In this document: positions 10,249-19,163 of the stretch, piece by piece
Position numbering within the stretch: position 1 is the first letter of the stretch
How the letters are laid out: each line of letters starts with the position of its first letter
Notes under the pieces: generated by a model
The model's database searches: none
What the model was told of the DNA's origin: nothing
What the model saw: only the letters and a program-made list of their open reading frames with translations
Position numbers and translations under genes: made by a program
From: Streptomyces sp. NBC_01478
Lineage (GTDB): Bacteria > Actinomycetota > Actinomycetes > Streptomycetales > Streptomycetaceae
Assembly (NCBI RefSeq): GCF_036227225.1
Contig: NZ_CP109444.1
Span: 11,823,501-11,887,500 of the forward strand
DNA: 64,000 nt
Direction of reading: 5' to 3'

Positions 10249-10632
10249 ATGCGTTCACGTTCCTTCACATCCGCCATGCTCGCGGTCCTGGCCACGGCGG
10301 GGCTCCTGGCCACCGGCTCTCAGGCGGTGGCGGCACCGCAGGCGCCGCGTACGCCCGCATCGGCCTCCACCTACAACCTGACAACCGTCATCGACCAGTG
10401 GACCCACTGGACCCCTGACCCGTACACCTCATCGCACGCGGGCACCCTGTACGCCGGCACCAGCTACTTCTACTGCTGGGTCCACGGCGCCTGGTACTCC
10501 AACAACGGCCACTCGGACGACATCTGGCTCCTGACCGACGACGACACCGGCAATGGGGGTGTGTACGTCAGCGACGTAAACCTCGACTCCTGGGGCTGGC
10601 ACCACGACCAGCAGGTCCTGCCGGAGTGCTAG
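10249..10632 (+). CDS. Small secreted protein, unknown function
   Basis: ATG 10249 has GGGGAG 8 nt upstream. The 127-residue product has a Sec signal peptide (MRSRSFTSAMLAVLATAGLL, probable cleavage after AVA near residue 29). The short mature domain has aromatic-rich repeats (YFYCWVHGAWY, DIWLLTDDDTGNGGVYVSD) and only two cysteines, one of them the last residue, so a single disulphide is plausible. It resembles SH3-like secreted proteins common in Streptomyces, but I cannot assign a function. A very strong hairpin lies just downstream. Confidence 0.75.
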   Translation: MRSRSFTSAMLAVLATAGLLATGSQAVAAPQAPRTPASASTYNLTTVIDQWTHWTPDPYTSSHAGTLYAGTSYFYCWVHGAWYSNNGHSDDIWLLTDDDTGNGGVYVSDVNLDSWGWHHDQQVLPEC

Positions 10633-10711
10633 GCAGTCCCGGCCAAGGACCAGGACGTCTGGTCGGCGCGTTGCGCTGGCCGAGTACCCAACGGCCCTGA
10701 CCGCCGAATCC

Positions 10712-10775
10712 AGCACCGCTGACAACGGCGGCGTCCTGCCCCGCCGGGCAGGACGCCGCCGTTGTCAGCGGTGCT
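10712..10775. terminator. Perfect 30-bp hairpin between convergent genes
   Basis: Bases 10712-10741 are the exact reverse complement of 10746-10775, with a CGCC loop. The hairpin lies between the secreted protein (plus) and the replication-relaxation gene (minus), so a bidirectional terminator is the simplest reading. Confidence 0.75.
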
Positions 10776-10953
10776 CCAGACCGTGGTCCGCGGCGCCAAC
10801 CTTGCCCTCGAAGACCAGCTCTGCACCTGGTCCGAGGAACACCGCAAACCGCTGACTCTGCCGCCCGAGGCGCACCGCTCGGGCCGACCACGACCCCGAC
10901 CATGAGGCCGACCACGGGCCTGGTCGCGCCGCGTTCACCCTGACCACGGCTGG

Positions 10954-11865
10954 TCAGCGCGTTGGGCCAGATGATGAGGATCCGGTCCAGTGGACTCGTT
11001 GGTCGGGGTCGTGGACGGGGCGCCACACGGGTGCGGAGGGGCCGTGCTGGAGCAGGTCGGCCAGCGGTGCCGCGAGGACGGGGACGTCGTACCGGAACCG
11101 GGACGTCGCCAGCAGCCCGGCCCCTGCGCGCAGGGCGCTGATCCGGTTCTCGGCACCGGCGGGTCCTGTGCCGTCCAGGACGAACAGGATCCCGGGGAAG
11201 AGCGGGTAGCGCCGCCGCCACTCCTCAATCGCCGGTTCCTGGAGGGTCGGCCGGCGCCCCGGGACCACGGGCACGTAGCGGTGGAGGCGCTCGTACGCGG
11301 TCAGCTTGGCGGCGAGGCGCTCGGGGCCCATGGTGGCCCGGTCGACTTCCACGAACGCCCGCAGCATCGCCCCGTTGCCACCGGCGGTAGGACCGCGCCG
11401 GTAGTACAGGAGGGCGTCGGGGATGACGACCTCGCCGCTCCCGGTCGGATGGTGGACCTCGGGGATCCAGTCCAGCGGCTCGCACATATCGCCGCGGCGG
11501 CGGGCGTCCTCGAGGAAGACGAGCGCGGTCTCGGTCACGGTCAGCGTGTGACCTGCCTTCAGCCGTACGGCGGTCGGGTCGGACACGGTCCGGGAGGGCC
11601 GGTGTCCGCGCATCTCGGGCCACTCGCAGGCGAGTTGCACGCCGTACGAGGTGGGGAACCACACCCGGGTGCGTCCGGCCTGCGGCAGGGTGATGCGGCA
11701 GACCAGCCCCTCACCGCGCAGCCGGGCCAGCCGCCGCCGGGTCTGCTCGATGCGTACTGCGGGGGCGATCACCCGGTGCATCTGCTCGGTGGTGGCCATC
11801 CGGTACTGCGCCAGCACCCCCAATGCCATCCGATCCCCACTGCCTGCGTCCACACCGATCGTCAC
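10954..11865 (-). CDS. Replication-relaxation family protein (plasmid/ICE type)
   Basis: From GTG 11865 the product has 303 residues. The N-terminal winged-helix-like part (GVLAQYRMATTEQMHRVIAP … RRRLARLRGEGLVCR) and the later FVEVDRATMGPERLAAKL segment match the Replic_Relax family (Pfam PF13814), found on actinomycete plasmids and integrative elements next to replication and TraB-type genes. No such partners are present, so it is probably a leftover of an integrated element. Longer in-frame extensions exist upstream, but their composition is unlike coding sequence. Conserved W/H residues near the C-terminus (VHDPDQRVHW) are intact. Confidence 0.75.
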   Translation of the reverse strand: MTIGVDAGSGDRMALGVLAQYRMATTEQMHRVIAPAVRIEQTRRRLARLRGEGLVCRITLPQAGRTRVWFPTSYGVQLACEWPEMRGHRPSRTVSDPTAVRLKAGHTLTVTETALVFLEDARRRGDMCEPLDWIPEVHHPTGSGEVVIPDALLYYRRGPTAGGNGAMLRAFVEVDRATMGPERLAAKLTAYERLHRYVPVVPGRRPTLQEPAIEEWRRRYPLFPGILFVLDGTGPAGAENRISALRAGAGLLATSRFRYDVPVLAAPLADLLQHGPSAPVWRPVHDPDQRVHWTGSSSSGPTR

Positions 11866-12293
11866 GGATCCGCTCGCTTCCCGTACGGTGCAGCACCGTC
11901 CTGCCCGGTGCCGCGCGTACCGGTCACGGCAGCGGCTGGCCCCGACCAGAACCCCGACCACGAAGGCCTGACCACGGTCACAAAGCGACAACACCACCGT
12001 GGACCAGGTCGGAATCCCCTCCGACAATCCAGCCGACAACCGTTCGCGCCCTTTGCCGTACTCGCCCGCAACTCCGCAGGTCACCAGGCTGGTTGTGCGG
12101 TGGTCGGGAGGCTGACATCCCCTGTACGCCCCCAAGCCCACGCCCCACAGCAGAAAGAAGAGGGAAGCGGGTGGGTGGGACAGGTCCCGGCGGCGGGGAG
12201 AGAGGCGAGCGCCTGGTCTGGAAAGGCGCGCGGCGAGCAGTGCAGCGTTGTCGTGAAGGTGTTCTTGGAGGAGGGTGTCCAGCGCCGTGTCGA
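11866..12293. other. Non-coding stretch upstream of the replication-relaxation gene
   Basis: No frame here has a plausible start, ribosome site and family match. The right end is the break point where a truncated transposase begins. Confidence 0.4.
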
Positions 12294-12752
12294 CTAGACG
12301 GCACCCTGGCGGAATGCGACCGGGTCGGCGACAGCCGGGCCGACTTCTCCCACAAGCACCGTCGGCACGGGGTGAACGTGCAGGTGGTGACCGACCCGGC
12401 CGGGCGGCTGCTGTGGATCTCACCCGCCCTGCCCGGCCGCGCGCACGCCCTGACCGCGGCCCGCACCCACCGGATCATCAGGATCTGTGAGCCCCAGGGC
12501 ATCCCGATCCTCGCCGACCGCGCCTACATGGGAGCCTGACCATGGGTGACGACAGCCCTCAGACGCCCGCCGGGCCGCGACCTCACACCCACCCAACAGA
12601 CCGTCAACCGTGCACTGTCCGCAGCCCGGTCACCGGTCGAACAAGGCATCGCACGACTGAAGTCATGGCGCATCTTCCGCGGATCCCGATGCAGCCCGAA
12701 TCGAATGACGTCAATCGCCGCCGCCGTCCTCACCCTGGAGCGGCAACGCTGA
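12294..12752 (+). pseudogene. IS5-type (DDE_Tnp_4) transposase, 5'-truncated with in-frame stop
   Basis: The frame starts mid-protein at LDGTLAECDRVGDSRADFSH, the region of the first catalytic Asp. It continues through LADRAYMGA to a TGA at 12537-12539 and then, in the same frame, PWVTTALRRPPG … RLKSWRIFRGSRCSPNRMTS to the natural stop at 12752. The normal protein has Gly where the TGA stands (GAGPW), so a GGA to TGA change is likely. The N-terminal third is missing. Confidence 0.75.
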
Positions 12753-12922
12753 AAACGCTCAGTAACCATCGTCCTCAAGACACGGATCGACAGCTCCCAT
12801 CACCCAGTTACGTGCCTAACATGCCGGAGACCATGTGGCGTGCTTCACCTGGGTCTTTTCGCTCGACCTAATGATAACAACGGCACTGCGATCCCATCGG
12901 GCATGGAGCTATCCACGCTGCA

Positions 12923-13251
12923 TCACTCCACGGCGTCAGGCGGTTCGACCGTAAACGTCACAAATTCGATTTCGGCATCGGAGGGCAGGCCGGGATAGTG
13001 GCCCTGGAGGCCCTTCTTGAGCTGGTCGATGCTCGTGAAGCCATCGAGCCGAGCCTGTTCGGCGAGGCGATCGAGCCGGTGGCGTTCGACGCCGGTGATG
13101 GTGCCCTCCAACGTGCGGGGGGGGCTTCGTCGTCCTCGAAGAGGAAGATTGCGGGACCCGGCGCGATCGGATCTTCATAGCGGACGGTGGAGGTCTTCCG
13201 TGCGGTAGCAATGTCTTCGTAGTGGCGCTTGTTGAACTGGGCCTGGCCCAC
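12923..13251 (-). pseudogene. ASCH-domain protein, frameshifted in a run of eight C
   Basis: The C-terminal part (12923-13111) reads EGTITGVERHRLDRL … DGFTSIDQLKKGLQGHYPGL and ends VEPPDAVE. The upstream part in another frame reads QFNKRHYEDIATARKTSTVR then PGPAIFLFEDDEAP. Together they make one ASCH-type (RNA-binding-like fold) protein of about 110 residues, separated by a frameshift in a homopolymer of eight C (minus strand) near 13115-13125. A change of +1 or -2 bases restores one frame, so a sequencing error is a real alternative to true loss. A transposase remnant abuts the 5' end, so the proposed GTG start is doubtful. Confidence 0.55.
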
Positions 13252-13257
13252 TTCCAA

Positions 13258-13368
13258 GGCCGAACCTGGCCAAGCCGGCACCACCACGTCACTCTCGTCT
13301 CCGTGGCCGACAGCTTCTGCACCCTCCAGCGGCTGATGCAATCCCCAAAGGGGACGGTGTTGGCCTGA
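13258..13368 (+). pseudogene. IS701-type transposase tail
   Basis: Thirty-six residues, GRTWPSRHHHVTLVSVADSF then CTLQRLMQSPKGTVLA and a stop, match the extreme C-terminus of IS701-like transposases (GRSWxGWHHHVTLVxxAHxF). Nothing else of the element is visible. Confidence 0.5.
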
Positions 13369-13845
13369 GCCTTCACCGAGTCGTCCGTGAAGCGCAGTTA
13401 CTCCTCGCAGCCTGGACCGGCGCCTGCGCCACCTGTCACCGCGACATCCCAGACCCCGCACCAACCTGCCCAAGCCCTACTGGGGGTTGTGGCGAGAATG
13501 CGCCGACGTCCGCGCGTTGTCGAGCTGTCGGGCGGCTCCGTGACGGCGGGGCGTCGGACGCGGGCGGTGACAGGTCACCCGGGGTGCTGCCTGGTGTTCT
13601 CGGCGCTCGATGTCCTCGGACGGAGGCCGCGACTGCGACGGCGCGGGGTGTCCCGGTGCACGGACGGCGTACGTGGGCGCCGCCGCAACCTCTGTGCTCA
13701 CCGAGGTCACGGGCACCCCGGCCGTGTTCCCGGCCTGCCCGGTCAACTCGGCCGGATCGAGCCGGTGCGGGGTCACAACCCTGCATGGCCGGCACGTGTC
13801 AGACCTGTCAGGAGTAAGGCACTCCTAAGACCATAAGGGGGAAAT
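13369..13845. other. Gap without a recognisable gene
   Basis: Short overlapping frames exist on both strands, but none has a ribosome site or a family match. The last 30 bases hold the ribosome site of the next gene. Confidence 0.4.
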
Positions 13846-14295
13846 ATGAGATTCAGTCATTCCGTTCTCGCCGGTGCCGCGATAGCGGCCCTGACGGTCG
13901 GCGCAACGACCGTTCTGGCCGGCCCCGCCTCCGCAGCGCCGAACACCACTCCGCAGAAGGTCTGTGGAAGCAACTACAAGACCGTCAATTCCGCGCCCGT
14001 CGGCACGCAGGGCACCGTCTACCTGACCTACAACGCTTCCAACGGCAAGAACTGCGTCGCGACCATCCGCACCAACCCCGGCGCCGCGCGCGACATGGGC
14101 GCGTGGATCTATGTGTCCGACACCGATGAGTACGCCCAGGACGAGGGCGCGTACACGTCGTACGCCGGACCGGCCTATGTCCAAGGCAGGGCCCACTGCG
14201 TCGACTGGGGTGGCCACATCGACAACGTGTACGTCTACGTGACGGGCTCCAACTGCGCCGCGCTGAAAGAGCACCGGGTCACAACGGTCCGCTGA
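13846..14295 (+). CDS. Spore-associated protein A-like secreted protein
   Basis: ATG 13846 follows AAGGGGGA. The product has 149 residues with a signal peptide ending in ASAAP (residues 1-31). The mature domain resembles Streptomyces SapA: KVCGSNYK near its start, TVYLTYNASNGKNCVATIRT in the middle, YAGPAYVQGRAHCVDWGG near the end, and four cysteines that could form two disulphides. SapA is found on spores and in culture fluid; its biochemical role is unknown. The gene stands alone between transposon remnants and is followed by a hairpin. Confidence 0.75.
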   Translation: MRFSHSVLAGAAIAALTVGATTVLAGPASAAPNTTPQKVCGSNYKTVNSAPVGTQGTVYLTYNASNGKNCVATIRTNPGAARDMGAWIYVSDTDEYAQDEGAYTSYAGPAYVQGRAHCVDWGGHIDNVYVYVTGSNCAALKEHRVTTVR

Positions 14296-14341
14296 CCCCC
14301 GGAGCACTGCCGCGATCCGGTCCGCTCCCGTCGTCCGGGGG
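14296..14341 (+). terminator. Hairpin after the SapA-like gene
   Basis: CCCCCGGA (14296-14303) pairs with TCCGGGGG (14334-14341), with a further GAGC/GCTC pairing inside, directly after the stop codon. Confidence 0.45.
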
Positions 14342-14594
14342 TGGGCCGGATCCCGTCGCAGGCCCGGATGCCCGCCGTCCCCGCGCCGGCGAGGGCGGCC
14401 CCTGGCCGGAAGCGACGGAAGCGTGCCTGTGACCGGGTCTCGCGCGCCCGCCGTTCCGCTTCCGCGACTCTGTCCGCGACCTGCGCGACGCTCAGCCCGC
14501 GCCCTGGCGCCGGACCACTGCCCAGGCCACGTCCTCCACACTCCACATCACGGGCCGTCCTCCTGTGCCCACTCCAGACCGAGCGCGGCCAGCT

Positions 14595-15112
14595 GAGCAC
14601 GTCCGCGTCGTGCTCGTGCACGCCTTCACCGGACTGCCGGCCGAGTTGACACACTCACAGACCTGGGATCAGGGCAGCGAAATGGGATGGCACGACGAGT
14701 TCACGCGCGTCACCAACATCCCGATCTGCTTCTGCGAGCCGGCCAGCCTCTGGCAGCGCGGCTCCAACGTCAACACCAACGGCTTGCTGCGGCAGTACTT
14801 CCCGACTTGTATTGGTGGTAGCGGTGTTCGTGATCGGGTTGGCCGCCCGTAACGTGCCGCAGGACGCCGGGCAGGCTGACTCGAGTACTTCCTGCCGCCC
14901 TCGCGGGCTGGCTCTCTTTGGGTGTGTCGACCTGCCCGGTGTCCGTTCGCGGCTTGACTCAACAGAGGCACCCAAGGGGCACCGACCTTTCGATCTACAG
15001 TGCCGAAGATCTCGCCTGCGTCGCCGCTGAACTCAACGACCGCCCCCGCAAGATCCTCGGCTGACAGACACCCGCCGAGCTCTTCAGCAAGCTTGTCGCA
15101 ACACTGGAATGA
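14595..15112 (+). pseudogene. IS30-family transposase remnant, interrupted and with a stop
   Basis: The first part (about 14595-14804) reads FTGLPAELTHSQTWDQGSEM … PASLWQRGSNVNTNGLLRQY, the DDE core of IS30 transposases. About 170 bp of unrelated sequence (14805-14974) follows. The protein then resumes as GTDLSIYSAEDLACVAAELN DRPRKILG, a TGA where the family has Trp, and QTPAELFSKLVATLE before TGA at 15112. I see no inverted repeats or target duplication around the 170-bp insert, so its origin is unclear. The N-terminus is missing. Confidence 0.75.
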
Positions 15113-15146
15113 TCACGTGTTGCGACGCTCACTGGAATTCGCCCGC

Positions 15147-15614
15147 CTACGCCGCCGCGTTGTAGGCGGCACGCGACGGGATTTCGCCGCCGGTCCGGCG
15201 CTGCGGGGCGCCCTCGGCGAACACCGTCAGACGCAGTACGAGGTAGCGGCCGATTCCGACGAGTGCGGTGGCCGACAGGTACACCGTCTGCTGCAGGACG
15301 AGTCCGGCGCCGGGGCGGAGCACGGTCAGCGCGCCGACCGCGGCGGACGTGACCAGCCAGCCGGCGGCGATGGTGGCCGCGCTCTTCAGGTGCCCGGCAA
15401 GGCCGGGCCGTCCGTGGCCGAACGAGACGCGGGCGTGCAACTCGGTGGCGACCACGGTGGAGGTGACGGTAGTCAGCGCGTTCGCCGCCATCCACGGGAT
15501 CCCCTGCGAAAGCAGGACCAGGGCCGCCGAGGCCGCCAGAGTGACCGCGCTGCCCAGCCCGGCGAAGCGCCCGAAGGCCGCCGCGTGCAGACGGACAAGT
15601 CGCAGGCCGTTCAT
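15147..15614 (-). CDS. GtrA-like four-helix membrane protein
   Basis: ATG 15614 has AAGGGGAT upstream. The 155-residue protein shows about four hydrophobic segments (FGRFAGLGSAVTLAASAALV, WMAANALTTVTSTVVATEL, SAATIAAGWLVTSAAVGAL, YLSATALVGIGRYLVLRLTVF). This layout and the final RYLVLRLTVF are typical of GtrA-family proteins, thought to flip lipid-linked sugars or support cell-wall glycan synthesis. The family call rests on topology and motif spacing, so it is moderate. It stands alone, next to the IS30 remnant. Confidence 0.6.
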   Translation of the reverse strand: MNGLRLVRLHAAAFGRFAGLGSAVTLAASAALVLLSQGIPWMAANALTTVTSTVVATELHARVSFGHGRPGLAGHLKSAATIAAGWLVTSAAVGALTVLRPGAGLVLQQTVYLSATALVGIGRYLVLRLTVFAEGAPQRRTGGEIPSRAAYNAAA

Positions 15615-16192
15615 GGTGATCCCCTTCCGGGCCGCTGCCCCTGGCGGGGCCGTCGTCTTCATGCCGCAGAGCGTGACCGACCCTCCATTCAGCGCGGTCT
15701 CAGCCCGGTCTCAGGGGGACCGGAGGTGGTGAAACCGGTGTGGCGGTACGTCGCCCACCTCGGCCCGTGAACGCCTGCTCAACGGGCTGGAGTTGGGTAG
15801 GGACCGCGAGCCGGCCATGCCCACTGGCTGAAACGCGGTCACCGTCAGAACCGCCCCGCTCCGCTCCGCACCGACATCGGCAGAGCCAGAGGGCGCCGTA
15901 GGCCAGGTACGGAGCGGTCGGTAGTCGAGGCCATGCGGTGCTGAAACGTCATGTCCCTGCCCGCAAACGAGTGGTTCACGGGCAGTGGCGATATGCGGAG
16001 TGCGCTTCCTGCGTCGCACCCGCCGTGCCAGATCGTCCGTGCTGTTCGTCTGCCTGATGACTGCGGGCTGCGCGCCTGCATCGCTCGGAAACCCGAACTC
16101 GGGCACGTCAGGGAGCGGGACCCCTTTGACGGGTCCTTCGGGCGCCGGCGGGGCAGGGCGGGCTATCGCGGTGGGGGCGGGTCCGCAGTGAA
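15615..16192. other. Gap without a recognisable gene
   Basis: Frames on both strands are short or biased like antisense shadows. Some stretches look like decayed coding sequence but match no family I can name. Confidence 0.35.
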
Positions 16193-16304
16193 GGCTGCGG
16201 CGGTCCGGGTGGGTGGTGATCCAGCGTGCGGCCTCGCGCGGGGATGGCGGGCGCTCACGGGGCTGGTCCAGGGGCAGCCCGCGTCGCAGGGGTGCGACGG
16301 CCAT
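16193..16304 (-). pseudogene. Possible ISL3-family transposase scrap
   Basis: The minus frame from 16304 reads PLRRGLPLDQPRERPPSPRE then AARWITTHPDRR, like the segment before the catalytic end in ISL3 transposases (PSPRxxxRWxxxHPD). The match lasts only about 35 residues, so the call is weak. Confidence 0.35.
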
Positions 16305-16459
16305 CTTCGCCGCGGTCCGCCGGACCGGCTCGGGGTGCGGCGCGACCGCTCCGCAAGGCGTGCCAGGAGAGGGCCGTCACGGACCGCCCGTGCGGAGACG
16401 GAGCTCGTCGGGGCGGTCGCGCGTGGGGGACGGCGTGCGTGCCGTCCGTCGGCCCCGGC

Positions 16460-18577
16460 TCAGGCGCTGTGGACCCCGACCTCGTACAGCGAGTACCCCC
16501 AGTCTGTTCCGCGATCGAGGCCGTGGACCCGGACGTAGCGGGCCGGAGTCCCGGTGAACCGGGCCGTGTCCAGGCCGCCGTCGCCGCTCGTGGTGGACCA
16601 GGCGGTCTGCCAGTTCGTGCCGTCGGTGGAGAGCTCGATGCGATACGACTTCCCGTACGCGCGCTCCCAGTCCAAGGTCACCCGGGAGACCAGGTGGGTG
16701 GAACCCAGGTCCACCTGCCACCACTGGTCGTCGCTCCAGTCGCTGGCCCAGCGGGTGGCGTCGTCGCCGTCGGCGGCTCGGCCCGGCTGGTAGCTGGTGA
16801 ACGGGTTCGACTCGGACGAACTGGCCGTCGACGGCTGCCCCTTGGCAAGGTTCACCGAGGCCTGGTGCTGTTCGGTGGCCCGCCAGGTGTCCAGGTAGGA
16901 CTCGGCGCCCCGGAACAGGTCGTTCACCACGTCCTGGCCGCCGACCTGCCGGATGTCCTCGATCCAGTCGGGGATCATTCCGGCGTGGGCCGCGCCGTCG
17001 GTGTTGATGTCGAAGGTGCGCTCGCCGGAGGTCTGCCTGTCGATGACGGAGCCGCCGTCGACGCTCTTGAAGGGGTACGTCACCTTGTTCGCGGCGTCCG
17101 CGCCCCGCGGGGCGGGATGGTCGCCGATGCCGTTGAAGTCGGTGCCGTAGCCGTAGCCCACGCCGTACTTGTCGCGCAGTGCCTTGGTCCGGGCGGCTTC
17201 CGCGACGAAGCCCTCGGAGCCGTGCATGTACTGGGCGACGAAGCCGCCGAGGGCGTAGACCCGTTCGGTCCAGTTCAGGTCCATCCAGCTGTGCGAGGAG
17301 ATCACGCCGGGGTAGGACGCCGACTCCAGGATGTCCAGCGCCTGGCCGACGGCCTTGACACCCATGTGGTCGATCTCCAGCATCATCTTGCGTTTCATCA
17401 TGCCGCGCACGGCGTACTCGCCGAGTTCGGTGAGGCCGCGCTTGTTGCACTGCGCGTTCGAGTCGTACGAGGGGACGTCCACGCCGGCCGGCAGGTCCGA
17501 CTCCGCCTCGGACGTGGCGCTCCCGATGGGGTTGTCGTGCTGCGGCCCGGTGCACTTCTCGGTCTGCCAGAAGGTGCCGGTGGACAGGAACTGGCCGACG
17601 TTGATGGCCGTTCCGAGGCCGCCGGAGTCGAAGCGGACGCCGCACAGCGCGTTGTCGAACTTGTGGCAGAGGAACATGGAGCGGACGCCGAGGGCGTAGA
17701 GCTCGTCGAGTCCCTTGTCGATGTCCTGCTGGCTGCACTGCGGGATGTCGAGGATCTGCTTGCAGCCGAAGGGTTCGGAGGTCTCGACTCCGAGGACTAC
17801 GGCGAGTTTGCCCTCCTCGATGACCTGCCGCGCCTGCGCGCTGTCGGTGACGATCCGGAACCAGCCCTTGCCGGTGCCGCCGTACATCTTGTCGATGTAC
17901 GCCTGGAGCGCGTAGGTCATCTTCGCCTGCAGCCGGATCGAGGTCATCTCGTCACAACTGCGGTCCTTGAAGGGGTAGATGGAGCAGATCATGCCGTTGG
18001 TGACGAGGTCGTTGACGAGCACGCGCTGTCCGCCGCGCCAGGCCCGCTCCACCCAGGCGTAGTAGTCCGCCTGGTGGGTCATCGAGTCGTACGCGGGCCA
18101 GTCCTTGAAGGTCGGCCAGCCGACCGGGTCGTGCGTGCCGTCGCCCCCGTGGGTGATGTAGTCGAAGATCGCGAGGGTGCCGTCGGGGTAGTGCTCGGGG
18201 CAGTCCTTCAGGGCGTCGGCGACACCGGCCTCGGAAAAGACCTTGCCGCAGATCAGCCGGCCGCCGAAGGCCTCGTTGCCGAAGAGGTGGTTGTGCGCGT
18301 CGACGAACCCCTTTACCTCTCCTGCCGAGTTGGTGCCGGTGAAGGGCTCGCCGGAGACGTTGATCTGAACGTCCGGGGCGGGGCGGGCGGTCGGGATCCA
18401 CCAGTCGTTGCCGGCCGCCGAACTCGGGGTGGGCCCGAGGGTCATGGCCAGCACCAAGAGCATCAGCGACAGCATGGTGGCGTGTCTGCGTCTGCGGTAC
18501 GAGCGTCGAAGCGGCGTCAAGGCCCACATCCCTCGGTCGGCGGGAAGACGCGGTTGACCGACCGTTGAGGTTGTCAT
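16460..18577 (-). CDS. Secreted M19-like metallo-hydrolase with C-terminal discoidin (F5/8 C) domain
   Basis: After an N-terminal export signal (hydrophobic core TMLSLMLLVLAMTLGPTPSS) comes a binuclear-metal TIM-barrel hydrolase. Candidate ligands are the HxH of VDAHNHLF, Glu in VLGVETSE, His in EIDHMG, His in VISSHSW and Asp in GYGTDFNG. This spacing resembles membrane dipeptidases (peptidase M19), though the second ligand of the first motif is His rather than Asp. The last 140 residues form a discoidin/CBM32-type module (GRAADGDDATRWASD … WWQVDLGS), suggesting attachment to a glycan. The start is uncertain: ATG 18577 has a weak ribosome site, while TTG 18520 has GAGGGA at 8 nt and still keeps the signal peptide. 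Confidence 0.75.
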   Translation of the reverse strand: MTTSTVGQPRLPADRGMWALTPLRRSYRRRRHATMLSLMLLVLAMTLGPTPSSAAGNDWWIPTARPAPDVQINVSGEPFTGTNSAGEVKGFVDAHNHLFGNEAFGGRLICGKVFSEAGVADALKDCPEHYPDGTLAIFDYITHGGDGTHDPVGWPTFKDWPAYDSMTHQADYYAWVERAWRGGQRVLVNDLVTNGMICSIYPFKDRSCDEMTSIRLQAKMTYALQAYIDKMYGGTGKGWFRIVTDSAQARQVIEEGKLAVVLGVETSEPFGCKQILDIPQCSQQDIDKGLDELYALGVRSMFLCHKFDNALCGVRFDSGGLGTAINVGQFLSTGTFWQTEKCTGPQHDNPIGSATSEAESDLPAGVDVPSYDSNAQCNKRGLTELGEYAVRGMMKRKMMLEIDHMGVKAVGQALDILESASYPGVISSHSWMDLNWTERVYALGGFVAQYMHGSEGFVAEAARTKALRDKYGVGYGYGTDFNGIGDHPAPRGADAANKVTYPFKSVDGGSVIDRQTSGERTFDINTDGAAHAGMIPDWIEDIRQVGGQDVVNDLFRGAESYLDTWRATEQHQASVNLAKGQPSTASSSESNPFTSYQPGRAADGDDATRWASDWSDDQWWQVDLGSTHLVSRVTLDWERAYGKSYRIELSTDGTNWQTAWSTTSGDGGLDTARFTGTPARYVRVHGLDRGTDWGYSLYEVGVHSA

Positions 18578-18682
18578 GACCCGCGCAATACTTGGGACGA
18601 GGATCGGGCCGCATGCCCGCCGAGTCAAGCGTCCGGAACGCCTTGGCTGATCTTTCCGCGGCGGAACTCCCGAACTGCCGTC

Positions 18683-18825
18683 TCAGCGGCAGGACTCCCG
18701 GGCCCAGACACTCAGTACGGGGACGCATTGCTCGTTGAAGTACTCGTTGTCGGCAGGGGTGTTGTAGACGTGGGCGGACACGCGCAGCTGGGAGACGTGG
18801 AAGGGGGCGAAGATCCCGCCGCCGA
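18683..18825 (-). pseudogene. Class V aminotransferase C-terminal fragment
   Basis: The last 45 codons before TGA 18683 read GGIFAPFHVSQLRVSAHVYN TPADNEYFNE. This is the C-terminal signature of class V aminotransferases/epimerases (LRVSxHVYNTxxDxxxF). The rest of that gene is absent; upstream the frame merges with an IS5-like remnant, so a transposition or deletion fused the two. Confidence 0.5.
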
Positions 18826-19010
18826 TGCCGATGGACAGGAGCAGGCCGGTCCGCCCCGTGGTCAGGTGGATCTTTGACCTGTACGTCCTCGCTCTGCAGG
18901 AGTCGGGCCCGTCGGCTCGCCCCCCTTCGGGGACCGGACGGCGACCGAGTCGGTCGCACGGCGGGACCAGTCCAACTCGCGGAGGGAGCCCTCTCCGAAC
19001 AGGACACCAT
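18826..19010 (-). pseudogene. IS5-type transposase fragment
   Basis: The minus strand reads ELDWSRRATDSV in one frame, and PTG/DG-P then YRSKIHLTTGRTGLLLSIGI in another. These are the regions around the frameshift tract of the IS5-type element seen intact at 6431-7283, but diverged. Ends are missing. Confidence 0.55.
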
Positions 19011-19163
19011 CCCCGCCGCCGGTCAGCCACCACAGCTGGAGCCCAAACCGTGGGGCAGGTCAGCTGGTTTGCCGTCCGGGCCCCGAATCGGTCTTGGGGC
19101 CCGGCTCGCCCTGCCTGCCCAGGACGGGCAGTCGGGCAGGGCGAGCCGCGGGGTGGACGGATG

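Noticed and set aside
13387..13836. 150-residue plus-strand frame before the SapA-like gene
   Set aside because: No ribosome site, Arg-rich composition and no homology; it ends just before the real start at 13846.
12537..15065. Idea that TGA is read as a sense codon in this genome
   Set aside because: TGA is used as the normal stop of most intact genes here; the in-frame TGAs lie in transposon remnants and one subtilase, so ordinary decay explains them.
15711..16304. 197-residue minus-strand frame
   Set aside because: Only the first 35 residues resemble a transposase; the rest is not like a protein, so it is listed only as a scrap.
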